NCBI GenBank assembly: GCA_021810805.1
Contig: JAJZHW010000011.1
Coordinates: 1 to 49,883 of the forward strand
Reading direction: 5' to 3'
DNA length: 49,883 nucleotides
Origin: Nitrospirota bacterium
Lineage (GTDB): Bacteria; Nitrospirota; Leptospirillia; Leptospirillales; Leptospirillaceae
Every line of letters begins with the position of its first letter. The first letter of the stretch is position 1. A program made the translations under genes and the position numbers. The notes beneath the pieces are model-generated. The model had not been told where the DNA came from. It did no database searches and saw nothing but the letters and a program-made list of their open reading frames with translations. Below, piece after piece: positions 15,283 through 23,164 of the stretch.

Positions 15283-16584
15283 TCATGAGGAGGCCCGACC
15301 GTTTTCGGGGGGTGCGTCAAAGGATGGGAGTGTTTTCCGGAGCGCCTTGAGAAGGCGGACCGTGCCGATGGCCAGAAGGGGAGTCAGGAGGAGGAGTCCC
15401 ATGAATCCAAAGACCGAACGCGTTCCGAGAGTCGAGGAGATCGGAGGGAAGAGGAGGATCCCCGCAAGGATGCCCAGGAGGAATCCCACCCCCATGACAG
15501 TGAGAACCCGGGCGAGAAGCCGTCGGGGAGTCAGATGCTGGATAAGCGTTTGGGAGAGCGGGCTGACAACATTGACGGCGGCGCCCCAGAAGAAGAAAAG
15601 GACGAGGTCGAGGCGGTAGGATCGGGTCTCCACAACCCCAAAGGAGAGGACGCCTGCCAGAGCCAATCCTCCCACCATAAACCGCATGACGTTCTTGGGG
15701 GTATAGACGGTGACGATCAAGGTCGATAGGAGCATTCCGGCCCCAAAGGCCCCGGTGAGGTCCCCAAACCCTTCGGCTCCCCGGGAGAGATCATGACGGG
15801 AGAGAAGGAGAAGCATGATATTGAGGGGGCCGGTGACAATGCCAAAGAGCGCCATGAAGAGAAAGGCCGGAAGAAGGGGGCGCGGGGGAGCCAGGACAAA
15901 CCGGATCCCTTCGGCAATCTCGGCCACCATCCCGGGGCGAGACTGGGAGTCTTTGGAGGGTTGGGGGGCGGAGTGTGGCGAGGAAATGCGGATGAAGGCC
16001 AGAAAAAGGGCGGAAAGAAAGAAGGTTCCTCCTGTCAGGAGCATCTCTCCGGAGGCGCTCCAGACGACTGCCAGAAGTCCGGCGATCACGGGTCCAGCCA
16101 AGAGTCCGACCTGCCCCGTGGTCTGCAGGAGGGCATTGCCGCGAAGAAGGTGCTCCCGGGGGACGATCAGGGGAAGGATTGAGGAGAGTGCCGGGCCGAA
16201 GAGTCCGCTCAGGGCCGAGATGAGAAAGACCAGAAGGAAAAGCCGTGCATGGGTCAGAAGATGGAGCCCGGCCAGGAGGGGAATGAGGAGAACACAAAAG
16301 GCTCGGAGAAGGTCGACCCCGATCATGAGACTCTTTTTGTCGTGGCGATCGAGCCAGACCCCTCCGGGGCCTCCGAAGAGAAGGGGCGGAAGGGTCTGAA
16401 GGATGCCCACCAGCACCATGTCGGTCACGTGATGGGAGGAGAGGGAGACAAACCACAGGAGTGCCACCCGGTAAAGGTTTTCCCCGGTCTGGGAGATGAG
16501 CTGCCCGGTGAGAAGCAGGAAAAGGGGCCGCTCCATCGAGAAGCGGGAGAGGGCAAGTTCTCTGGATCCTGTCGCAGTGGCCAT
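15283..16584 (-). CDS. MFS transporter (EntS-like / MFS_3)
   Basis: This is a 433-aa inner-membrane protein with 11-12 hydrophobic helices. The loop between helices 2 and 3 carries GGVWLDRHDKKSLMI, the MFS motif A (G-x-x-x-D-R-x-x-x-x). The sequence style matches the MFS_3/EntS group of exporters (siderophores or drugs), but the substrate cannot be told. ATG 16584 has GAGGAGGC just upstream; the 84 residues the frame could add are Pro/Ser-rich and unlikely. It probably shares a transcript with the trehalose-phosphate synthase that follows, so export of a compatible solute or protection is conceivable, though that is inference. Confidence 0.8.
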   Translation of the reverse strand: MATATGSRELALSRFSMERPLFLLLTGQLISQTGENLYRVALLWFVSLSSHHVTDMVLVGILQTLPPLLFGGPGGVWLDRHDKKSLMIGVDLLRAFCVLLIPLLAGLHLLTHARLFLLVFLISALSGLFGPALSSILPLIVPREHLLRGNALLQTTGQVGLLAGPVIAGLLAVVWSASGEMLLTGGTFFLSALFLAFIRISSPHSAPQPSKDSQSRPGMVAEIAEGIRFVLAPPRPLLPAFLFMALFGIVTGPLNIMLLLLSRHDLSRGAEGFGDLTGAFGAGMLLSTLIVTVYTPKNVMRFMVGGLALAGVLSFGVVETRSYRLDLVLFFFWGAAVNVVSPLSQTLIQHLTPRRLLARVLTVMGVGFLLGILAGILLFPPISSTLGTRSVFGFMGLLLLTPLLAIGTVRLLKALRKTLPSFDAPPENGRASS

Positions 16585-16903
16585 GGCGCCTCCTCTAAAA
16601 GTGGGAATGCTTTTGGGGAGGAGAGTTGCAATTGAGGTGCCAGGAAAGCTTTCTGTGAAAAGGTAGAAAAAAACAAAAGATTCTGTGTTTCCATCGGTAA
16701 CAGGGGTGGGGCAGGATGGCTCTTCGGGACACAGGGGGGAGGGGATTTTGGCTTTGGTCGAAGCCCGCACCCAAGGGGAGGGGGCGTGGGAGGCAGAGAT
16801 GGGATTTCCGTCGGGGTTTGCCGTTTCATTCGGCATTTGTTAGGGTAGAGACGGGCAGCAAAAAACGATGCAGGATGAAAAACGACGAAAAAAGGAGCGG
16901 ACA
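16585..16903. other. Divergent intergenic region
   Basis: This 319-bp spacer lies between the MFS gene (minus) and 6-phosphogluconate dehydrogenase (plus). A weak promoter candidate for the plus gene is TTGCCG, 17 nt, TAGGGT, followed by a short leader with AAAGGAG before ATG 16904. I see no RNA gene or repeat. ORFs through the region are poor. Confidence 0.4.
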
Positions 16904-17926
16904 ATGCGCATGGGAATGATCGGACTCGGACGCATGGGCGCCAACATGGTACGGCGGTTGGCAAAAGGGGGGCACGAAATCGTCCTCTTCAACCGGACGG
17001 CCGCCACAAGCGAAGCGTTGGCCAAGGAGACGGGCGCCATCGCCACGACGACCCTTCCCGACTTTATCGCGCGCCTTTCTGCTCCCCGAATCGTCTGGCT
17101 CATGATCCCCGCGGCGGCCACCGACGAAACGATCGACCGCATCGTTCCCCTCCTCTCTCCGGGCGACATCCTTGTGGACGGAGGGAACTCCTTCTACCAT
17201 GACGACATTCGCCGGGCCAAGGCGCTGGCTCCGAAGAAAATCCATTACGTCGACGTGGGGACGAGCGGGGGAATCTGGGGTCTCGAGAGAGGCTACTGCC
17301 AGATGATCGGGGGAGAGAACGAGATCGTGCAGCACATGGATCCCATCTTCCGTACCCTGGCTCCGGGACGCTCTGCCGCCCCTCCCACTCCGGAGCGGGC
17401 CGGGCGTACGAAAAAGAGCACGGCCGAGGATGGCTATCTCCACTGTGGGCCGGCCGGCGCCGGGCACTTCGTCAAGATGGTCCACAACGGGATCGAGTAC
17501 GGACTGATGGCCGCCTACGCCGAAGGCTTCAACATCCTGAAGAACGCCGGGATCGGGAAGGCCTCCCATACGGTGGACGCCGAGACGGCGCCCCTTCGCC
17601 ATCCCGAGCATTTCGGGTACGACATGCCCCTCGACGACATCGCCGAGCTCTGGCGCCGCGGCTCGGTCGTCGCCTCCTGGCTTCTCGACCTTTCGGCCTC
17701 CGAGCTGGCGCGCGACCCCTCCCTGGCGGCCTTCAAGGGCCGGGTCTCCGACTCCGGAGAGGGACGTTGGACCGTGTCGGCCGCCATCGAGGAGGGGGTT
17801 CCCGCCCCGGTGCTCGCCACGGCGCTCTTTGCCCGCTTTACCTCCCAGGGCCATGCCGACTTTGGCGACAAGATCCTCTCGGCCATGCGCCATGCCTTTG
17901 GGGGCCATCTGGAAAAGACTCCCTGA
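16904..17926 (+). CDS. gnd: 6-phosphogluconate dehydrogenase, decarboxylating, short type
   Basis: This 340-aa member of the short 6PGDH group oxidises and decarboxylates 6-phosphogluconate to ribulose-5-phosphate. It begins with the Rossmann motif [16 protein letters not shown], followed by FNRT. Substrate motifs are [33 protein letters not shown] and [19 protein letters not shown] (catalytic Lys and the Asn of H-N-G). The C-terminal helical domain is compact compared with the ~470-aa enteric enzyme. ATG 16904 has AAAGGAG 6 nt upstream. Monocistronic, ending at a strong terminator. Confidence 0.9.
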   Translation: MRMGMIGLGRMGANMVRRLAKGGHEIVLFNRTAATSEALAKETGAIATTTLPDFIARLSAPRIVWLMIPAAATDETIDRIVPLLSPGDILVDGGNSFYHDDIRRAKALAPKKIHYVDVGTSGGIWGLERGYCQMIGGENEIVQHMDPIFRTLAPGRSAAPPTPERAGRTKKSTAEDGYLHCGPAGAGHFVKMVHNGIEYGLMAAYAEGFNILKNAGIGKASHTVDAETAPLRHPEHFGYDMPLDDIAELWRRGSVVASWLLDLSASELARDPSLAAFKGRVSDSGEGRWTVSAAIEEGVPAPVLATALFARFTSQGHADFGDKILSAMRHAFGGHLEKTP

Positions 17927-17949
17927 CAGGTTGACGCGGCAGTCCTCCC

Positions 17950-17985
17950 GGCGGGAGGGGCTTCGGCCCTTCCCGCCTTTTTTTT
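17950..17985 (+). terminator. Rho-independent terminator after gnd
   Basis: A 12-bp stem GGCGGGAGGGGC / GCCCTTCCCGCC (one G-T pair) with a TTCG tetraloop is followed by eight T residues. Confidence 0.9.
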
Positions 17986-18016
17986 GCCCTTCCCCTCTTT
18001 CTCCCGCCCCTCCTGT

Positions 18017-18073
18017 TTGACATATTGATGGTTTGTCAATTATTATGAACAATGTCGATTGTAAATATTGACA
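18017..18073 (+). promoter_or_regulatory. Promoter with repeated TTGACA/TGTCAA half-sites
   Basis: TTGACA (18017-18022), 18 nt, TATTAT (18041-18046) form a promoter for the gene at 18104. TGTCAA recurs in inverted orientation at 18034-18039, TGTCGA at 18053-18058, and TTGACA again at 18068-18073. Four half-sites in 57 bp, arranged as two inverted pairs, suggest a repressor or activator operator. The region is notably AT-rich. Confidence 0.6.
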
Positions 18074-18103
18074 AAACTTTTTTTGATGTTCACAGGAGAT
18101 CTC

Positions 18104-18667
18104 ATGGCCCAGGCCCTTCTTTCCCCCGACGACCGATCCTTTCTGACCCCCTCCGTCACCAGCCGCGGCGTGGTGATCCCTGACCCGGGGAACGCTCTCC
18201 TTCTGGGCGGATCCATCCCCGAAGAAAAGGCCTTGGCCGACCTTTACGACCGGATCCGCCATGCCAAAAATCCCGTTCTCTTTCCCGGGCCCCTGGTCCT
18301 TTGGCGCAAGACCCCCGACTCCCCCGCGATGGCCGCTGCCGTGAAGCGGCTATCACTGCTCTCCGGAATGAAGATCATTCCCATGGCGGACTATCGGCCA
18401 AAGTACCCCAAGATCAACCCCGAGACGGAGATCAACCCCAGCCACCCCAACCTCACCATCTGGCACAACAAGATCGACCTGTGCATTTTTGTGGGCGTTC
18501 ACTGCCACTATGCCAATATTGCCCTCAAGATCATCCGGGGAGGAACCTCCTGCTTTACTGTGGCTCTCTGCTCCTACGCCGGTGACGACGAGGCCCATAT
18601 GACCATTCGCGATCTCACCCCCGAGAAGGTCCAGTCGCTGGCGGAGCTCTTCGCCAAAAAAGGGTAA
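18104..18667 (+). CDS. 2-oxoacid:ferredoxin oxidoreductase epsilon-like / CODH-beta-family protein, copy 1
   Basis: This is 187 aa, ATG 18104 with AGGAGAT 4 nt upstream. The core YRPKYPKINPETEINPSHPN, LTIWHNKID and FVGVHCHYANIALKIIRGG is shared almost residue for residue with the protein at 19090. I associate this signature with the small fifth (epsilon, PorE/ForE-like) subunits of 2-oxoacid:ferredoxin oxidoreductases in reductive-TCA bacteria, often annotated as CO-dehydrogenase beta-family; this is from memory. Conserved His and Cys (HCHY, LCSYAGDDEA) might bind metal or cofactor. No alpha/beta/gamma/delta oxidoreductase genes are in the window, so it is an orphan here. Confidence 0.55.
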   Translation: MAQALLSPDDRSFLTPSVTSRGVVIPDPGNALLLGGSIPEEKALADLYDRIRHAKNPVLFPGPLVLWRKTPDSPAMAAAVKRLSLLSGMKIIPMADYRPKYPKINPETEINPSHPNLTIWHNKIDLCIFVGVHCHYANIALKIIRGGTSCFTVALCSYAGDDEAHMTIRDLTPEKVQSLAELFAKKG

Positions 18668-18711
18668 GGAAGAGTGTTCGATATTCTTTTTTTAGCCGCG
18701 GGAGGGAACGG

Positions 18712-19050
18712 GTGAAGGGACGGGAGCAGGAGCTGGGAGCCAAGGCTCCATCGATCGCCCCCCAGATCTTTCGGGTCTGGGTGGATGAAGGCGGGCAGGT
18801 CCATCTTCCTGAAGAGTACCATGGGGTGATCCCCGAGGAGTTCTTTGTGGAGATCGACACCCGGGAATGTGCCCGCCAGCGGCCCTTTATTCTCCTTTCC
18901 GCTCCCGAGGGCTCCTTTTTTGCCCGTTCGACCACCCGTCCGGACCGATATCTCTCCCTTTCCGGGACCGAGGAGTACCCCCTGGAGCTCCCCGTCGTTT
19001 TTCTGGGAGGTGTCGTCCGGGGATCCGAATGGTTCACCCTCGACTCTTGA
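18712..19050 (+). CDS. Small protein of unknown function between the two epsilon-like genes
   Basis: This is 112 aa, GTG 18712 with GGGAGGG upstream. The pattern is beta-rich: IFRVWVDEGGQVHLPEEYHG, then EFFVEIDTRECARQRPFILLSAPEGSFFARS. That could be a small SH3-like or barrel domain, with a single Cys. No family is recognised. Gaps of 44 and 39 nt and same-strand ribosome sites place it in one operon with its neighbours. The sandwich between two paralogues suggests a shared complex or a chaperone-like role, which is inference only. Confidence 0.65.
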   Translation: MKGREQELGAKAPSIAPQIFRVWVDEGGQVHLPEEYHGVIPEEFFVEIDTRECARQRPFILLSAPEGSFFARSTTRPDRYLSLSGTEEYPLELPVVFLGGVVRGSEWFTLDS

Positions 19051-19089
19051 CTCCGCCTCTTTAACCCCATAGCAAAGGAGCTTGTATCC

Positions 19090-19680
19090 ATGTCTTCCCC
19101 TGTCTCCCCCCGTCTCTCTTCCGGCCCGGCCGGCCTTCTTCCCCTGGCGGCCACCGCCCTGGGTCTCTCCCCTCCCGAGCCCGGCTACGGGAATGTCGAG
19201 GGGCGGCCGCTTCCCGAAGACGAGGTGCTGGAGACCTCGGCCCGGGCCCTGGCCCATGCCAAGGTTCCCACCTTTTTTCCGGGGCCCATGGTCCTGTGGC
19301 AGTTCTCCGAGGAATCCCGCAAGGTGGCGGATGCCGTTCTTTCGGTGGCCGAATCCAACGGGATCCGGATCATCCCGATGCCCGACTACCGCCCCAAGTA
19401 TCCCAAGATCGACCCCGAGACGGAGATCAACCCCAACCACCCCAACCTGACCATCTGGCACAACAAGATCGATGTCTGTCTCTTCGTCGGGGTCCACTGC
19501 CACTATTCCAATATCGCCCTCAAGATCATCCGGGGCGGGACGGCCTGCCGGACCATCGCCCTGTGCTCCTTCGCCGGCGACGAGGAGGCGGACATCACCG
19601 TGCGGGATCTCTCGGCGGAAAAGATCCTGGAGCTCGGCCGTCTCATCCGCAAGATGAAGACCGACTCCCGGGGGCGGTAG
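19090..19680 (+). CDS. 2-oxoacid:ferredoxin oxidoreductase epsilon-like / CODH-beta-family protein, copy 2
   Basis: A 196-aa paralogue of the protein at 18104: the block PMPDYRPKYPKIDPETEINP through HCHYSNIALKIIRGG is nearly identical, while the N-terminal 60 and C-terminal 20 residues diverge. ATG 19090 follows AAAGGAG at 9 nt. Gene duplication is clear. Two copies may serve two different oxidoreductases (pyruvate and 2-oxoglutarate), as the five-subunit enzymes of Hydrogenobacter do; this is an inference from memory. The C-terminus ends in a basic tail. It is followed by the RecC gene after 115 nt with no clear terminator. Confidence 0.55.
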   Translation: MSSPVSPRLSSGPAGLLPLAATALGLSPPEPGYGNVEGRPLPEDEVLETSARALAHAKVPTFFPGPMVLWQFSEESRKVADAVLSVAESNGIRIIPMPDYRPKYPKIDPETEINPNHPNLTIWHNKIDVCLFVGVHCHYSNIALKIIRGGTACRTIALCSFAGDEEADITVRDLSAEKILELGRLIRKMKTDSRGR

Positions 19681-19795
19681 CCCTCCCTCCCGGCCTTGCC
19701 CGACAAGGGATTGAGATGGAGCGGTTCCTCCTCCTTCCCGTTTCGGATATGATGGACCCCATCGACAGCGAGCAGGCCTGAAAAAGGGGAGGAAT

Positions 19796-22700
19796 GTGGG
19801 GGTCCGTCTTTTTGAAAGCCACAGGGTGGAGATTCTGGCGGAAGCCTTTGTGGCGACCCTGAACTCTGCCGCCGCTGCCGGGGAGCTCGACCCCCTGGCC
19901 CCCCTTTTGGTCATCCCCCAGAACCCCGTCACCGGTCGCTGGCTCTCCTTTTTCCTTGCTCGCCGCACCGGGATATCGGCCTCCCTAGAGTTCCCCCTGG
20001 GCGGCCGATATATCCGGGACTTCTTCGATCGCCTTCATGGCCCCCTCTCCGGCAGCCTCCACTTCGACCGGGAGACCCTCCTTCTCCGCATTCATGCCCT
20101 CCTCCCCGATCTCCTCTCCCACCCGGCCTTTGAATCGGTCGCCCATTTTGCGGGAGAGGGCCGGGAGAGGCTCCGCCTCTATGATCTGGCCGCCCTGCTC
20201 TCCGACCTCTATGACCGCTCCATGATCTATCGGCCCGAACTTCTTCTGGCCTGGGAGGAGGGGAAGGGGGGGCGCGAGGACGATCCATTGGGGCCTGAGG
20301 GGTGGCCGGCGATCCTCTGGCGCGCCCTGGCCGGTCCCGATCGCCCCCTTCACCGCGCACGCATGATGGTCCGCTTTCTGGCGGGAGAGGATCCCGTTCC
20401 TCCGGAGATCCTCCCCCGAAGTCTCACCCTTTTTGGCCTCACGGGAATGGCCCCCCTCGACCTTCGCTTCTTCCGGACCCTGGGCGAGCGCCATGGGTGT
20501 GGTGTGGATCTCTTTTTCCTCAACCCCTCCCGGGAGTACTGGGGGGATGTGGTCCGCCCCCGAACCTTGGAGGAGGCCCCTCCCGAGGAGCAGCCGTATC
20601 TCTTTCGGGGGGCCCCTCTTCTCTCCTCCTGGGGAGGGGAGTTCCGAACGGTCCACGACTCCCTCTCTGACATCCCCGAGTCCCGGCGACTCTTTTTCGG
20701 GAGGCCCCCTGACACTCTTTTGGAGCACCTGCAGGAGGACATTCTGACCCTCTTCGACCGGGGGGCGGAGGTGCGCTCCGGCCGTCTTGCGAGACGGCGG
20801 ATCCCCTCCGGCGACCGGTCGGTGGAGATCGTAGCCGCCACCGGTCGGGTCCGGGAGGTGGAGATGCTTCGGGACCGTCTGCTCGACCTCTTTGCCTCCG
20901 ACCCCTCCCTCACCCCCGAGGACATCGTCGTTCTGGCTCCCGACATCCAGCCCTATGCCGGGATCGTCCGCTCAGTCTTTTCCCCGGGGACACTTCCCCT
21001 GGCCTCCTCCCCGGAACCAGAGAGACGGGAGAGCTCTCCCGAAGGGGATCCCCGGATCCCCTTCGTCATCTCGGACCGTCGGGAGACCGACGCCTCCCCG
21101 GCCTTTCAGGGGCTTCTTCTCCTGCTCCATCTTCCGGGGGAGAGGATCACGGTGGCCCATGTGGAGACCCTCCTCTCCGTTCCTTCCATCGCGCGGCGCT
21201 TCGACCTGGGGGGGGTGAAGGTCGATCGCCTCCGGGAGATCCTCTCCGAGGGGGGGCTCCGGTGGGGGCGCGACTCTGAAGACCGGCGGGAGGTGGCCCC
21301 CTCGGTTCATGCCCACAGCTTTTTCTGGGGGCTCGACCGATTGCTCCTGGGGTATGCCTGTGGACCGGAGGAGAGCCCCGAGGGGTTGCCGGTCTCACCG
21401 GTGGCGGTGGCTGAGGACATCGGGGGCGAGGTGGCCGGAGCCCTTTCCCGGTTCCTCTGGGCCCTGGACCGCCACCTGGAGCGTTTCAGGGACCCCCATC
21501 CGGCCGAACGATGGCCGGATCTTCTGACCATGATCCTGGAGATTTTTTTCGATCCCGAAGAGGGGGATCCGGTCCTCGAGACCCTCTTGGCCCTCCCCGA
21601 GGAGATTCGGGAGGGCTTTTTGCGGGCGGGATTTTCCGGAGAGATCTCGTCGATCTGGATGGGGCGCCACATTGCCCGATCGGCCCAGGACCGGGAGGGG
21701 CGCGACCGCTTCCTCACCGGGGGGGTCACCTTCGGCCGCATGGTCCCCCTTCGCTCTCTGCCCTTTCGGGTGGTCTGCCTTTTGGGGATGAACGACGGCG
21801 AGTTCCCCCGGATCCACCATCCTCCCTCCTTCGACTGGCTTGCCGCCCGACCCCGCTCCGGCGACCGCTCCCGGCGGGAGGACGACCGGACACTCTTTCT
21901 CGAGGCCCTTCTCTCAGCCCGCGAGGCGCTGTGGCTCAGCTATCTTGGCCGGGAGAGCCGGGATGGGGCACCCAAGGAGCCCTCTGTGCTTCTGCGGGAG
22001 TTCGAGGAGGTGGTGGCCGAAGGGTTCGCGGGGGAGGAGGGGGAGGGGATCCTTGCGCAGATCCTCCTTGCGGCCCCCGTCGATCCCCTCTCCCCCGAGC
22101 ACTTTGGGTGTTCCCCGGACCCCCGCCTTCACAGCTTTTCCCGAAGCTGGCGGGGGGTGCTCGATGGCTCTCGGAGTGACGGCACCCCCTCCCCTGTCTT
22201 CTGGGAGAGAGGGCTTCGTCTCCCCGAGAGACCGGAGGCCCTGGAGGCGCTTCTTCTGGCGGACCTTCGCTCCTTTTTCTCCAATCCGGCCCGCTTTTTT
22301 CTCCAGCGGCGCCTGGGGTTCTCCTCGCAGACCCGGGAGATCGATCTTCCCGAGGACGAACCCTTCTCTTTGGGGCTCAAGGAGCTCGTCAAGGGACTTG
22401 AGGAGAAGGGCTTTGCCGACGACGCTCTCCCCTGGCCCCCCCTGGGCCCGCTTCAGTGGCAGATGGGCCAGCGGAAATGGCGCGAGCATTGCGACCGCCT
22501 CGAGGCCTTCATGGAGATAGTGCCGGGAGGGGAGGAGGCGGCGGAGATCTCTCTGCCGGTGGAGGGGCGCAGGCTTATGGGACGGCTCACGGGACTCCGC
22601 TCCCGCTCCGACGGGGCAGTGGTCCGGATCGTCGACCTCTGGCCGGGGACGATCTACCCCTCCCACATTGTCACCGCCTATCTTGATCATCTTGTGGCCT

Positions 22701-23164
22701 GCCGGGCCCTTCCCGAATTTGCCGGGACCCTCCTCTGCGGCAAGATGACAAAATATCCCGAGGAGGCCCTCCTCTGGAACGCCCCCGCCTCCGGGGAGGG
22801 GCTCGAGGAGTTTGTCCGGGGCTTCCTGGCCGGGGGGGAGAGCCCTCTGCCCTTCGATCCCGCCATCTCCCTGAAGCACGCGAAAAAAATGGATCCCTCC
22901 AAGAAACCGAGGGGGGGCGCGTCCAACAGGGATGAGGGGGCTCGCTCGGCGGCGATGAAGGCGTGGGAGGAGGCGCTCCGGCCCCCTCGCGACCGGGGCG
23001 ATACCCTTCGGGACCCTCGCATCTATCCAGGTTTTTGGACCCGCCGTCTCTTTGCCGGCCGCCCCTTGCCGCTGGAGGAAGACTTTGGAGTGTGGGCATT
23101 GAGGCTCCTGGCCCCCCTCGTTCGGGAGATGGAATTCCGCAAAAATCTGCGGGAGGGACGATGA
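19796..23164 (+). CDS. recC: Exodeoxyribonuclease V, RecC subunit
   Basis: This 1122-aa protein has the typical RecC length, the inactivated helicase-nuclease-like subunit that splits DNA strands and reads Chi in RecBCD. Recognisable blocks are an N-terminal LLVIPQNPVTGRWLSFFLA (RecC QN-x-x-x-x-WL region), FGLTGMAPLDLRFF, the central VTFGRMVPLRSLPFRVVCLLGMNDGEFPR, and IVTAYLDHLVACRALP near the end. The start is GTG 19796 after GGGGAGGA (tight spacing, so uncertain by a few codons). The stop overlaps the recB start by ATGA. No Walker motifs, as expected. Confidence 0.9.
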   Translation: MGVRLFESHRVEILAEAFVATLNSAAAAGELDPLAPLLVIPQNPVTGRWLSFFLARRTGISASLEFPLGGRYIRDFFDRLHGPLSGSLHFDRETLLLRIHALLPDLLSHPAFESVAHFAGEGRERLRLYDLAALLSDLYDRSMIYRPELLLAWEEGKGGREDDPLGPEGWPAILWRALAGPDRPLHRARMMVRFLAGEDPVPPEILPRSLTLFGLTGMAPLDLRFFRTLGERHGCGVDLFFLNPSREYWGDVVRPRTLEEAPPEEQPYLFRGAPLLSSWGGEFRTVHDSLSDIPESRRLFFGRPPDTLLEHLQEDILTLFDRGAEVRSGRLARRRIPSGDRSVEIVAATGRVREVEMLRDRLLDLFASDPSLTPEDIVVLAPDIQPYAGIVRSVFSPGTLPLASSPEPERRESSPEGDPRIPFVISDRRETDASPAFQGLLLLLHLPGERITVAHVETLLSVPSIARRFDLGGVKVDRLREILSEGGLRWGRDSEDRREVAPSVHAHSFFWGLDRLLLGYACGPEESPEGLPVSPVAVAEDIGGEVAGALSRFLWALDRHLERFRDPHPAERWPDLLTMILEIFFDPEEGDPVLETLLALPEEIREGFLRAGFSGEISSIWMGRHIARSAQDREGRDRFLTGGVTFGRMVPLRSLPFRVVCLLGMNDGEFPRIHHPPSFDWLAARPRSGDRSRREDDRTLFLEALLSAREALWLSYLGRESRDGAPKEPSVLLREFEEVVAEGFAGEEGEGILAQILLAAPVDPLSPEHFGCSPDPRLHSFSRSWRGVLDGSRSDGTPSPVFWERGLRLPERPEALEALLLADLRSFFSNPARFFLQRRLGFSSQTREIDLPEDEPFSLGLKELVKGLEEKGFADDALPWPPLGPLQWQMGQRKWREHCDRLEAFMEIVPGGEEAAEISLPVEGRRLMGRLTGLRSRSDGAVVRIVDLWPGTIYPSHIVTAYLDHLVACRALPEFAGTLLCGKMTKYPEEALLWNAPASGEGLEEFVRGFLAGGESPLPFDPAISLKHAKKMDPSKKPRGGASNRDEGARSAAMKAWEEALRPPRDRGDTLRDPRIYPGFWTRRLFAGRPLPLEEDFGVWALRLLAPLVREMEFRKNLREGR

